Assembly: GCA_007258455.2 (NCBI GenBank)
Contig: VDFB02358134.1
Coordinates: 210,996,816-211,060,815 of the forward strand
DNA from: Sequoia sempervirens
Taxonomy: Eukaryota; Streptophyta; Pinopsida; Cupressales; Cupressaceae
DNA length: 64,000 bases
Direction: 5' to 3'
The notes under the pieces are model-generated. The model did not search any database and was not told the DNA's origin. It was given only the letters and a program-made list of their open reading frames with translations. This document shows positions 1 to 11,232 of the stretch, piece by piece. Numbering within the stretch: position 1 is the stretch's first letter; every line of letters starts with the position of its first letter. The translations under genes and the position numbers were made by a program.

Positions 1-897
1 AATAAGTAGAAGGTAAAACATCAAACAAAATAGGAGTTCCTTGTTCATCATTATTAGCATATGCATGCTCCTCATAACCAACTACTTGAATTGATTCATC
101 CAATGAATCTCTTGCATGCATATCTGCTTCTTTGTTTGTAATGTTGCTACAATCAACAAGGCTACCTTCTTCACTATCAAACTAAAAACCATCAATGGTT
201 TCTTCATTGAAATCACTTGTGGTTGATTGATCTGACTAAAAATCACTGCATAGTCTATCACTTTCATCTGATATGTTGACATTCTCAAAAGTACTCTTCA
301 AATCAGCAGGCTCCTCTATCTTACCATCATGAAAGCTTTCATTAATGTTGCACTCACTTGGAGAATTGGCATGACCAAGTGTACCATTGCATTGTTGATC
401 ACACATGTCTTCTTCAAATAAAATATTCAGTTCATATCCATCATCTTGTTCTATTGAAGCTTCAGAAATGTTATCCAAACAAGAATGATTTCCAGCTAGT
501 TGCAAACATTCATCTACAACACCATTGTTCTCATCATGAAGACATGAAACTTTAGAATCAACATTCTCTTCAACTATATATTCAAAATCTATAGAAGAGA
601 AAATACTCCCAGTATCATCTGCATCATTGCAACCTTCATCTAATATAGAAAATATGTTCTCTATTTTTGTATTCTCAAAGAAAATAGAATAAACTTTAGA
701 TGTTTCATCTATCTCTTCATGACCATTATGGTTGCAATCTTCATTTGGGTACACATTTCTTCTGTAGGTTGTTCAAAAACAACTTCCTCATCACCTAATG
801 ATGCACCATCATTCTTATCTTCTACTATAACATTTGCATCTATTGGAATAAGTCTTGCAAAAGTACCATCACATAATTGAGTTAGGAAATATTCCAT
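1..897 (-). pseudogene. Element D: acidic region downstream of gag
   Basis: Minus-strand reading frames, best at 754-236 (172 residues), encode a strikingly acidic stretch rich in Asp, Glu, Asn and Ser. Another open stretch lies at 897-709, and the frames run to the window edge. I do not recognise a domain. The stretch follows the gag-like region at 1,042-1,545 in the same direction and is interrupted by frame changes, so it is probably the decayed spacer or C-terminal part of the gag polyprotein of the same retroelement. A fast-evolving linker is an alternative. The element continues to the left, outside the window. Confidence 0.4.
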
Positions 898-1041
898 ATT
901 TATTTATCATTTCCTCAATTATTGAAATCCATTAATATAAACATTAAAGAATAGGGGGCTTCAAGTGAGCCAAAATAGTACTTAGACCTGGCTCAAGTCT
1001 TTCACAAAAAATATCAATACACATTGATTCATCAAGTCTAT

Positions 1042-1545
1042 TTAATGTTTGTATAGCAAAAAAATCTTCATGAATGTATCATGAAAATCATAGGGGGATT
1101 CACCCTCAACTATTTTTACATCATAATATTCATCAATAAGTGACATAGGTTCAACCTTATTTTCAAATTTCTCTTCAAATACTTCTTGGGTATGCAAATT
1201 TCTTTCTTTAGTCAAGTAGTCATCATATACTGACTCTTCTTCAAAATAATCAATGAAATGCATTTTGAGCTCATCCCATGAATCTATGGAATGGATTGGT
1301 AAGCTAGAGAACCAGTATTCAACATCATTTTCTGAAGTTCTTGCAAAAAACTTCATGATAACATCTTCCTCTACTATTTGAAATTCTTCCATTACATCAA
1401 GAAAAACTTGTACATGTCATGATGTTGACTCTTCAAAACCTCCTCTAAAGTTAGGCAAATATTCATTAATTCTTATTGGGACAGAATGCGAGTAACCTTG
1501 AATTTTACTAAAATCCAAAGGGTCATATCTCTCACTAGTGAACAC
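1042..1545 (-). pseudogene. Element D: Ty3/gypsy-like gag fragment
   Basis: Retrotransposon Gag builds the virus-like particle of an LTR element. The minus-strand frame from 1,392 has the plant gypsy gag signature: a stretch reading FFARTSENDVEYWFSSLP followed by IDSWDELKMHFIDYF, the usual W-x-L...F block of the Retrotrans_gag family. The frame extends upstream to about 1,545, including YDPLDFSKIQGYSHS, past one in-frame stop. Only the core of gag is present and no protease or polymerase motif lies in the window. Its primer-binding site is at 2,858-2,876, so transcription ran right to left. The assignment rests on motif recognition by eye. Confidence 0.65.
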
Positions 1546-1779
1546 TTTCCTTTAAGGACATGGCTATGTTCTAGGCATGATATCACAACTTGTAGAGGGA
1601 TAACTAGGACAACAATACATATTTGCAATTAAATTTATTCCCTCTAGAACTAATTTCTACTCAAGATATCTTTTCAAGATATCTTACTTTCTTATTTCCC
1701 TTTCTACTAGTATCTTGAAATATTGAATAAGGGACAATATTAGCTAGAACTTTTTGTTGAAAACCTTCATACAAAGATG
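1546..1779 (-). other. Element D untranslated leader, gag-proximal part
   Basis: No reading frame or repeat is recognised. By position this is the leader between the primer-binding site and gag of element D. It is separated from the rest of the leader by the 785-bp insertion that follows. Confidence 0.35.
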
Positions 1780-2564
1780 GGTATGTGCAATATCATCATG
1801 GAAAATAATAGGCCCTTAAGTGGCAAAAAATTCAGAAAAATCAGAGTTAGGAAACTTGACATAAAAAATTGAATAAGTTATCTATATTATTTCAAAAATA
1901 TGTAAGAATAGAATCTATATAAAATTCAATGTAGTTTCTAAACTACTGGGTTTATTTAAATAAATATATATATATATTTGGTGAAAATTTAAAATTTCAT
2001 TGCAGTAGTACTAAAATTTCAGGGAAAAAATAAGAAGTAGGTGTTTGTTTGACCACCCTAACCACAATAAAATGATAATATTTTTTTATAAGATTTTAGA
2101 TATATGTAGAAGACTCGTGTCCTGATGTGATGCATATTTTTGTGTAATTTTTTTCCAAGTAAATAATTAATCATGAATTTTTTATTACAACTTTTAAAAA
2201 ATATTAAAACTTGTATGTCTGACCACCTTAACTTGGTCAAAACTTCATGATTTTTTTTCTTTTTAATCCTATAGTATGAAAAACATAGAATGTGACACAT
2301 GTTTCAAATTCAAAAAATGTGATTGTTTGAAAGCTATAGATGTTTTGTAATCAGCCTATCAATCAGGACTTTAGTTGTAATTCAAATAGAAAATGAATAA
2401 TAAATATTTATTAAATTCAAAGTAAAACATAATTTATATTGGTGGAAAGCTGAGTATCTCTTTTAAAATCCCTTTTCGTTTCATCAATTTTGGGTAAAAA
2501 GAAGTCGTCAGCCACATACCCATCATATCGCCACTTTTTGGCCCATCATGATCCTGCACATACC
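1780..2564. mobile_element. 785-bp TIR element, copy 1 (MITE-like)
   Basis: A second copy lies at 62,968-63,752 in the same orientation. Both copies are 785 bp long and similar throughout. The ends are inverted: the left begins GGTATGTGCA and the right ends TGCACATACC, and in copy 2 the match extends to about 20 of 22 bases. No meaningful ORF is present; it is AT-rich with poly-T stretches. This architecture suggests a non-autonomous DNA transposon. I could not find a convincing target-site duplication, so the superfamily is open. It sits within the leader of element D. Confidence 0.65.
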
Positions 2565-2857
2565 TAGATATTACAATAGAAAAATACCTAAGAACTGTTG
2601 CAATCAAATCTTTTGATGATATAGAAATTTATGTGGAGTCACCACCTCTTTAAAAGAGGAAAATATCTTTAAGCAGCAGAAAGCTTCTTCCAAGATCTAG
2701 GTATTTTTGAGTTCTCTCCACTAGCAGAGCACCAAACTTCAAGAATACATCAAAAACATTACAGCAATCTCCTTCAAGTATGTAGGTCCTTAGATCATTT
2801 TTGAATATTCAATGACTCTTTGAATAAATGGTCTAAAAAAATATATTTCTAGAAGTC
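2565..2857 (-). other. Element D untranslated leader, LTR-proximal part
   Basis: Non-coding stretch between the 785-bp insertion and the primer-binding site of element D. It contains a short hairpin-capable run near 2,640-2,662 (ACCTCTTTAAAAGAGG). No ORF of note. Confidence 0.35.
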
Positions 2858-2876
2858 TCCCCAATAGAGTCGCCAA
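2858..2876 (-). promoter_or_regulatory. Primer-binding site of element D
   Basis: Read on the minus strand this is TTGGCGACTCTATTGGGGA, two bases after a sequence ending GGGAACCAACA. It resembles the primer-binding site seen just inside the 5' LTR of Tat/Ogre-type plant gypsy elements. The tRNA identity was not verified. Confidence 0.55.
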
Positions 2877-2878
2877 TC

Positions 2879-5800
2879 TGTTGGTTCCCAAATCAATAGA
2901 TGCAATGAGTCGTAAAGAGTAGCCACTCTCTTATATTCAGACCCAACGGGTTGATATGGCCAATGAATGGGAGAGAGAATAAAATACCCCTTTATCCCCT
3001 ACACTTGAGGCTATGTTAAACTTGGGAGCATAATCCCAATCAGTATATTTATAATTACTTGTGTACTGACATACCAAATACGCTATAAATAGATGTTTCT
3101 CCTTTAAATGTTTAATAGACATAATACTATAAAGGATTGGCTGACCTCTAAAATAACACCTAATTTAAACATGAGAAATGTAACATAATAAGCTCAACAC
3201 ACAAAAAAACTAAGAATGATATTTGATTTGATTTAAATTTTTGATCAGTTGTTGCATTGACTAACACATGTAACATGAATAGCACAATTATATCAATGTC
3301 TCATCCTTGGAACAAAGTCAACTCAAACACACCCATAATCTAATGACAATTTTCACACCTGACAATATATGAAGCTCTGAAATGTTGCATTACAATATTT
3401 CAGCATTATGTCTTAACCTTTACTTCTTTCTAGCATCCTAGCACTCAGCCTAACATAAACTAGAAGCTTCACTCAAGCATTTGCATACATTCACTGAATA
3501 GATAAGCAAGAATAGAGCTAAAAATCCACTAGAAATCAATGGAGACAAATAAAATAACTCTTGATTTTGTTATTCATAGCTTACAAGACCAGTACATAGG
3601 AGAGTAAAATAGTCTCAAACTTGAAACATTCAGCATTATTTTGCAATTATTGTAATCAAAATTACATAAATATTGATAGACTTGGATCCTAAAACTTAAC
3701 TCTAAAATGCTCTGTATTCACATTACAATGTTCTCTCTATCAAATTACAAAAAAACCCCTCTTAGAATGAGGTAGAAAGACAACATTTAAGGCAACACTA
3801 AAACCCTAGGTGTTCATCAGAAGAAGACACTTGGCACATTTAGGTTCATTGATCCGCAACTCCTTTAGTTGCTGAAGAAGTTCCAATTTTTTCTCTATTT
3901 TCTTGCTCCTCACTCCACTTCCCTTCAACAGAAAAATATTCCCCATGGGAAGACTCATCATTTTCTCCATTCAACCTTTTACCCACATTGAAAATTCCTT
4001 TACTCGTAACAGACTTCACCTCCTTTCTATTTGTTGTTAGTAACCCTTGCATCTTCACTTTGCTGTAGAAAATTTGTTTCACCTGCATATTCATCTTTTT
4101 ACTACTTTGTAACTCATGTTCTTGCTTTTACCATGAAAAGATTTTATCTTTTAAACAATCTTTGTGAAATATTTTATTTCACTTTCTTTCAAATTTCACT
4201 TTCTCTTAAACCTATCAGCATTGCACATCATTGATGTATTTGTGAAATGGAGAACATAACAACAATGTGTGATGAGAAAAGTACATCATTGCTTCATCAT
4301 TTATTCAAATCTGATTTTCCATTCGAAATGGAGATGAGTGATGTTGTTGTGAGGGTTTGAGAATTGTCAGGAACAGTCAAAATTTCCTCCAGCCAATAAG
4401 AAACAAAAATGTAACTTTCATTTGCACAAAAACATTTGAAAATTTCCCTTTTAAACTGCTCACTATATTCCATTGCTTATCTCTATTGCAGAAAGAACAT
4501 GGAGAAACCAAATGGCGATGCTAGAGAAAATGCCCTGCCATCTCTTATCACCAATACAATGAGGTGGAGGCTGTTTGAATCTGTGATAGGCGATAAATAG
4601 CCATTTCCATCGTTGATCACCAATGTAGTGAGGAGGATATCAATGAAAATAGTGACAGGCGATGGAGTTTTGCGTGAAAGTTGTGTTGTCGTGCTACCAC
4701 CTGTAGACCAATCAAAAGTAAGAATTAAACTTTCTTGTCCTAGAACATTTGAAAATTTATTTTATATTTTCCCTCAATGTCCCTTTTCATTTGCACAATA
4801 TTTAAAATATTCAAAATATTTTAAATATGAACATTTGAAACATTATAAAAATTTGTGACTTTTAATTATGCCGACAACCCATTTGAAGAAATTTATTGCA
4901 GAAAAATGGTGACACTTGGAGCCAATATTTTTGTGTGCAACCATAATAAATTATTTAAAGAAAACCCATTTCCTCAAATTTTCCCCAGCCTTTAAAATTC
5001 AGGTACCTCCTTTGTAAACTGGCCCCCAGGACATGTTCGCTACAACAAAGTACATTAAAATAATTTTTCAAATGACCTTTAATCTTGATGAAAATGGATA
5101 TGGAGAGGTTTTAGACCAAAATAAGAAATGGGTTGTCCTTATATTTTGAAAAATTGAAACTTTTCGAGACACCATTTTTGGCCATGTTGCAGTCAGAAAA
5201 AGGATTAGTTGACCCATCAAAACTTATCCTGGGAGCTTGAAACTGAGTAGGCATGTTACCATTTGATCCAAGAATTCATTTCAATAAACAACATGGAAAA
5301 ATTATTCCTAAGGTGAAAGATATTAAATACCAAAGTTGCCTACTTGGACTTTTATGCAATTTCACCTCTCAAAAACCAATTAGGGCCCCCAAAGTCACCA
5401 TTTTGAAAAAATATCAAAACAACTTTTGGGGGGCTGCCAATGGAAACATAAGATCATCTAGGTACATTGAGTATGTGTGCAAGAGTTCTTATCTTCAATC
5501 CATATTTATCACCAGATATTAAGGGTCAAACTTGACCACTTTGAAACATTTTAAAAAATGCAAGTGTAAAACATAGCAAAATGCATTTGCTTTTGGCCTG
5601 GTAGAAATAGAAAATATGATCACGGGGCTTTGAAATCAGACAAGGGAGTACATGAATGTAGGGAGAATGGAGATCAGTAATCCATTTGCCATGAAAATGA
5701 ACTAGCTCCAAATTGTGACCCTCCAAAATAGGTCACTTGGGCAGATTTTGCAGGTGCAGTTCTGAGTGTGCAAATGCAAATTTTTCAACATGAGCCTTCA

Positions 5801-6024
5801 AAATTTTAAATTTTTGAAGGTTCCATCGGATGGATTAAGATATTGGGATGAATTGGATGATGAAGCTTCTTGATTTACTGGCACTTGACATTGGGGTATC
5901 TCTCGTAGATTGGGGTATCTATAGTGCCTTAACCAATTTTAAACTGCAAAGATTTAACCCTGCTTCTCTGTCTACCAGGACTCGTCTAGCTTTGGTTTTG
6001 TGAACAAGGACTTCAAGGTGTAAC
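2879..6024 (-). repeat. Probable 5' LTR of element D (outer edge uncertain)
   Basis: The inner edge is well placed: on the minus strand the sequence ends in ACA at 2,879, directly before the primer-binding site. The outer edge is a guess. At about 6,024 the minus strand begins TGTTACACC, a plausible TG start, and beyond it gag sequence of a different element (C) begins. The stretch is non-coding; isolated ORFs under 90 codons look random. If correct the LTR is about 3.1 kb, long but known for Tat-like elements. Its 3' partner is not in the window. Confidence 0.35.
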
Positions 6025-6652
6025 AAGTCATTATGATTTGTCTTCTCAGTAGAAATCTATTTTATGGTTATAGTGTTGACATGCTCATCAGCAACTCAGA
6101 TGTGGTTTATGATTGTGCCATTATAATCATGTTTTGACATTAGAATAATTGGTCACAGTGTTGGTCTTATTCCTCGAATTGGAGGGTTTTCCTTTCCCAT
6201 GGTAATGTAATGGATCAGAAAATAATTTGTGGTTAGTGTTTGAAGATGTCAGTTTCTATCCACTAACTTTGATAGTTTTGTTCTCAACCAAATCCTGTAT
6301 GATGTTTTTCAATTGTCGATAATTTTGTAGGCTATGTCCTTTGGTTCGATGGAAGTCACAAAATGAATTGTCATCAACCAAAATGGGTTTTTCCCTATAT
6401 CATATTGTCTTGGCTCTTGAAGTTGTATAAGATTGTGTTGCAATAGTTGTTTGAAAATTGACTGTATGGGTTCCCCAAGGGGAGTGAAGTCACGTTTTGG
6501 AAATCTTCTCTGTTGTTGTGGTGATTGGGTGTTTTGGGTAGTGTTGGGGGTTTAGTTGACAACGTTAAGTGTGTTGGTAGAGAGTATATTTCTTCTAAGT
6601 GTGATGATTGGTCCTTCTTGTAAATTTTTAGCATCAACTACCCCATCGTTGG
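6025..6652 (-). pseudogene. Element C: 3' part of gag
   Basis: The minus-strand translation around 6,380-6,270 reads FCDFHRTKGHSLQNYRQLKNII, the histidine-rich knuckle-like motif that ends many plant gypsy Gags, here with the second Cys position replaced by Tyr. Several stops and frame changes make it a pseudogene. It continues the gag that starts at 35,077, with element B inserted between the halves at 6,653-33,499. The split is supported by a shared 5-bp sequence at both edges. Beyond about 6,025 the similarity fades into the putative LTR of element D. Confidence 0.6.
6648..6652. repeat. Target-site duplication of element B (left)
   Basis: GTTGG directly abuts the outer end of B. The matching ATTGG is at 33,500-33,504, one mismatch in five bases. 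Five bases is the usual duplication length for LTR retrotransposons. Confidence 0.65.
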
Positions 6653-8001
6653 TGTGATCAATGTAATCTACCTATCCTAAAAGATGCAAAATAGAATGCA
6701 AAAAAAAGGAAAGAACACTAAAAAACCTCAAGATTGGGCTACGTTAACTCAAGAAAAATAAAGATAAAAGAAATATTTATACCATGTATGAGTTGCTCCC
6801 TTGTTGGCCCTTTGATAGTTGATGTTTTGTATGCTTCTTGATGGCAAGAGTACTAAAAGTGGATGCAAAATGATCTTGATGAAATGAAGATCCAAATGAG
6901 ATATGTGGGTATGTGAGAAAGTGAACAAAATGGATACAATGAAAGCTTGAAGCTTCAACAATGGAGGATGGATGCAAATGATTGAAGTTGCTTGAGAGAT
7001 GAAGTTGGGGAACTTGAAAATGTGATTGTAAGTTGAATGCATAATCTGTGAATGAAAGAGAAATCCTCTATATTTAGGGGAGAATTCTCTAGAGAATTAA
7101 ATGGTGAAGATTGAGCCAACATGCCAAGATGGAGGGTTATGGTGAGTTGAGGACTCACAAGCCCTCACATCTTGCAATGTGGAAGATGAGATGTCAAGAA
7201 GATAGGTGATGTAGAAAAGGACATATGATGTGGAAGTACTTGCAAGTACCTTGGGATGAGAGTGATGGTGATAGGAGAGAGGACCATGGGAATGAGAGAA
7301 GTTTTAGGAGAATAAAAGTGAATTTAAAATTCACATGATGAGAAGTACCTTGTGGATAAGACAAAGTGCTTATAAGGGAAGCTGAAAAGTACCTTGTGGA
7401 TAAGACAAGGTCCTTAAAAAGGCAAGTACTTGTCCTCATGTGAGTGATGTGACAAGTGAGGAGTTCTAGAACTCCTAATAACTTAGATGGGGAAGAGGAG
7501 AGTCTTGGAGGGATAAAACAAAATTTAAAATTCGATTAGGAAGGACATGAAGATAATAAAAGGAATTTAATATTCCTTGGGAGATAAGAGAGTTGACTAA
7601 GATGTCGATTAGACTAGCTAATCAATGATTAGAAGACAATTAGTGGCTAATGAAGATTAGGAGCCAACTTGCAAAAGTTGGAGGATGTGACACAACGTAA
7701 TCATGGATTAGACATGTGCACATCCCTAATGATGGGATTAGGAGGTGGATTAGGATTAAGAAAAAGTGATGTAAGATGTGACATGTGAGGAATTAAATAA
7801 ATGTATTATTTTATTTTATTTTGAGGAAAAGAGGAATAAAGGGTAAGGTATTTAATTATTAACTAAATACCTTAAGGATTTAGAAGAATTAAGAGTATTA
7901 ATTAAATAATAGCAATATTACTTAATTAATGCAAATAAGAGGATATTTAGATGAAAAGGGAAAAATTTGGACAAATGTAAGTGTCCAAATTTAGGTGTAC
8001 A
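6653..8001 (-). repeat. 3' LTR of element B
   Basis: 1,349 bp. On the minus strand it starts TGTACACCTAAATTTGG (three bases lost relative to the TGTAGACACC of its sister element A) and ends TGATCACA. It matches 17,763-19,038 closely along its length, including the GGTACTTGCAAGTACC-type inverted repeat near 7,235-7,255. A TATA-like TAAATATAG lies around 7,070-7,080 on the minus strand. Other frames here give ORFs of 66-104 codons that recur in both LTRs only because the LTRs are copies; I do not call them genes. Confidence 0.85.
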
Positions 8002-8015
8002 ATTTTCCCCTATTT
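8002..8015 (-). promoter_or_regulatory. Polypurine tract of element B
   Basis: Minus-strand AAATAGGGGAAAAT directly before the 3' LTR is the expected plus-strand DNA primer. A has AAAGAGGGGAAAAA in the same place (32,048-32,061). Confidence 0.75.
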
Positions 8016-8829
8016 GAGATGGTGTTACGAAGTAGCATCATTTGAAAGAAGATTAAAAGATAGGACCAAGAAGAATATGGTTAGATTGGGAAAGATGCCC
8101 CAGTCATCAAAAGAGTGACTAGGAAGAAGGATGATGGGGGTGAAGATGCAGATTAGGGATGCAGGATGTGCCCTCGAGAGGACATGCGGGTTCAAGAGAA
8201 CACAAATGTGCTTTGGAAATGGAAGAGATGATGCAAGGGGTATATGAGGAAGATGATGCAAAGTGATGGGTAGAGATGATGATAAGTGATAGGAGTTGGG
8301 AAGCACAAACATATTTAAGGACAAAGGTGATGTTTCCCTAGTGAAGCTACAAGCCAAAATGGGTTGATGATGGATGGAGTGTTGTTGATGAGGGAATGAA
8401 TATACCGAAATAACATGAGGATAGGGAAGGATACATCCTGATGATGATGATGAAAGAATTGTTGATGAGGGAAGGATACATCCCAGAACAACACCAAATG
8501 ATAGGGAAGGATACATCTCGAAGATGATGACGATGATGATGATTGGATCAAGGCTTGTAGCAAGGCTAGGAACAAGAACAAGGATGTGATTAGATGATTT
8601 GTGCTAGATTGAATGGATTAATATTGGGTGGATATGTGAGATGGTAGAAATTAATGAAAATGATGAAGGAAAAGATGCTTAGAATAGAAATCTATATATT
8701 ATCCTAAGAAGATTGAAGAGATGATGATATGATGAGGGCATTTAGAATAACCAATCTATACTATTCTAAGAAGATTGAAAAGAGGATGAATTGATGAAGA
8801 TTGATGAAAAGATGGATGAGAAGAGATGG
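8016..8829 (-). other. Element B: sequence between conserved module and PPT
   Basis: Low-complexity sequence, pyrimidine-rich on the minus strand, with repeated GGATACATCC and GATGATGA motifs (8,390-8,560). Frames open by composition (163 and 88 codons) overlap each other and match nothing I know. The A counterpart is about 31,450-32,047. Confidence 0.5.
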
Positions 8830-9960
8830 AGGATACATGCAATGTAACAAAATAGAAAATGAAATTTAATCCTAATGCAATTTTCCATTTTTGGAGCACT
8901 AATTTTTGCTATAGCATAAGACACCAAGTGCTAGGGTATATGTAACCAAGGTGGATTAGTGTCTAATCTATGAAACAAAAACAACAGACAAGAAGGCTAT
9001 TCCAACACCCCAAAGTCACAAAGACCTTGGTCGAGCCAGACATTGGAATAACCACAAGCACAAGAGGATTCCCCAACATAATGCAAGACCACATGGATCT
9101 TGGTGGGTACAACGTGGGACAACCAGGAAAACAACAACAAACAAAAGATCAAGATACACCCCTATGTTTACTAGTAAAAGCACACCATGATATGATGGAT
9201 CAAGGTGACCCTGACGATGTATGATAGGAAGCTCAAATGATAAAAAAAAAATCCAAAAACATCAAAAGATCATAATCAATTTCAAACGTCCTTTGCCATA
9301 ACATCAAGGGGATGGATGGGATTGATGGGGTCTGTTAGGAAGGATACATATTGTTGAGATCAAAGATGAATACTAAACTAAAAGATCGATATGATGTAGG
9401 ATATTCAAAACTAATTAGATCTCATGATACGAGTGGATCTCATTTGTTAAGAAGCAACTAGATAAGGGCATAGCTTGATGACATGACACACTAGGGACAA
9501 GACATGCAACACAAGACTAACACACCCTAATGGCCTAGGGGATTGGGGGTTGATCAAATATTAGCCTTGCCTACATCAAAGTGCAGAGCCCTCGTAGTTT
9601 GATAAAAGGCTAATGATTGACCATGGATAAAAGTGGGAAGAGGACAATGGAGACCTCAATGGATGACAAATACTAGACAGGTGAAAGAAGAAAGAGGATG
9701 ATGAAGACTAGTGATAGATGATAAAGATAGGATGGACAAAAGGAGCCCCCTAGGGGCATATCAAAAGATCAACCTTTCCTACATGAAAGTGTAGGGGCAA
9801 CAGAGTTCAAAAAAATACCAAAGACAAACGATGGATAAGGGATGACGAGATGACTAGGATAAGTGGATAAAATGATGGGACCGATACGATGAGACAAAAT
9901 AGACCTAGTGGATAAGATAGGATGATGGTGATCACACGAAGCTCAAGAATGGGATATTTA
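8830..9960 (-). other. Conserved non-coding 3' module of element B
   Basis: On the minus strand this block matches A 30,440-31,440 and the fragment at 39,150-40,160. It holds two copies of a roughly 65-base motif centred on a GTAGGCAAGG-like core (9,604-9,534 and 9,815-9,741) and a TACCCACCAAGATC stretch near 9,100-9,115. No frame is open across all three copies, so conservation seems to be of sequence, not protein. Possible roles are RNA packaging, dimerisation or 3' processing; this is inference. Confidence 0.6.
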
Positions 9961-10127
9961 TCCAAATCATCAAAATGAATTGAGAGAATGATATGATGGA
10001 GAGATGAGTGATGAGAAGTGATTGGAGATTGGAAGGATGTGTGAAAGAGGTGGGAGTGATGACAATGAGATAGATGGCATTGGGTTGCATGGGGAGTAGC
10101 CTATAGATAGATACCAATGACAAGGGA

Positions 10128-10880
10128 TTATGGGATGGGATGAGGATAAAGATGAAGGGATGGATGGATAAAGATAAGGATATGGAAAGATTCTAGGATG
10201 GATGGATAAAGGGATTTTTTAGATTGGTAAGGAGATAAGGATAGATAGGAAGATAAGGATGGAGAGTTGGAAGGGATGCTATGATGGATGGATAGGAAGC
10301 TAAGGATGGGGATATGGAAAAGGATTGTTGGGATGGATAGGAAGATAAGGACGGGGATATGGGAGGGATTGTTTGGATGGATAGGAAGATAAGGACGGGG
10401 ATATGGGAGGGATTGTTTGGATGGATGAATGATGTCTCCAAGGACTATGTCACAAAGATGCAGGTGCCCCACTCTAGATATGTCATGTATGATGAGGCAG
10501 GAGGGCTGGAAAATAGAAGGATGGGAAATTAAGGGAATGAGATGGATAGGGATAGGATGCATGGATAAGGAATGGAGATTAATGGTAGCATGACAGGTGG
10601 ACAAGGAAGGTAGATGGATGCAGATAAGGATTAGGATAGTGTATGGGTGAAGGGAATGTATGCCAAGAGGTGTCCAAAGCATGTATATATGTTTTCCCCT
10701 ATCTATATCAAAATCACTAGGAGGATGGAGGGGTTGGGATAAATGGGCTATGACAGACAAGATATGTAAGATAGGTGGGATGGAGGAAATGGGTGTAGGG
10801 GATGGAGTTGTCCCCAAGTGTGGAATTAAGCTAGGTGGTGGAGATTTACACATGATGCCTGTTTGCCAAGTTTTCATCAT
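10128..10880 (-). CDS. Element B ORF2, unknown hydrophobic protein
   Basis: Open frame of 250 codons from ATG at 10,880. I recognise no family. It is rich in Ile, Leu, Pro, Ser and His. Residues about 55-145 align with A's second ORF (29,576-30,261): both have a WTP block, then HDI-RVG, then LCDIVL and IIH, and both end in YPHPI plus one residue. The C-terminal third is a tandem repeat with the theme NPSHIPVLIFLSI, from about 45-bp DNA units at 10,200-10,430. It is the only uninterrupted copy in the window. Pyrimidine-rich DNA rarely contains stops, so openness is weak evidence; the shared frame and ending are better. Confidence 0.4.
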   Translation of the reverse strand: MMKTWQTGIMCKSPPPSLIPHLGTTPSPTPISSIPPILHILSVIAHLSQPLHPPSDFDIDRGKHIYMLWTPLGIHSLHPYTILILICIHLPSLSTCHATINLHSLSMHPIPIHLIPLISHPSIFQPSCLIIHDISRVGHLHLCDIVLGDIIHPSKQSLPYPRPYLPIHPNNPSHIPVLIFLSIPTILFHIPILSFLSIHHSIPSNSPSLSSYLSLSPYQSKKSLYPSILESFHILIFIHPSLHLYPHPIP

Positions 10881-10934
10881 GGTACTTATCCAAGGTGCTT
10901 GTTTTCTAAGTTGTCACCATTGGATGAGTGATTT

Positions 10935-11085
10935 CTCTTTACTTTTTATTTTTTTCATTTTTTTGACTCTTCTGACTTTTTTGACTTTTTTTGACTTGTT
11001 TGACTTTTTGGGTTTTTTGGATTTTTTGGCTTTTTGGATTTTTGAATTTTTTGGATTTTTGGATTTTTTGGATAGAAGATGGATA
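10935..11085 (-). repeat. A-rich/purine tract between ORF1 and ORF2
   Basis: On the minus (sense) strand this is about 140 bases of repeated AAAAAGTC and CCAAAAAAT units. A has a shorter tract of the same kind, in the same place and strand sense, at 29,460-29,520. Confidence 0.7.
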
Positions 11086-11232
11086 AGGATAGTGATGTGG
11101 ATAAGGGGATTTATAATATATGCAATAAGGAGATGGATGGAGGACTCAAACATCAAACTCCATACAAGGTATTAAGAGCCCATGTGTGAAGCGACTATTG
11201 AATGTTGGTACAACCTTATGAGGATAAATGGA

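Noticed and set aside
6749..7439. Several minus-strand ORFs repeated near 17.9-18.6 kb
   Set aside because: Repetition is explained by the two LTRs of element B; LTRs of this kind do not encode proteins and the frames are not equally open in both.
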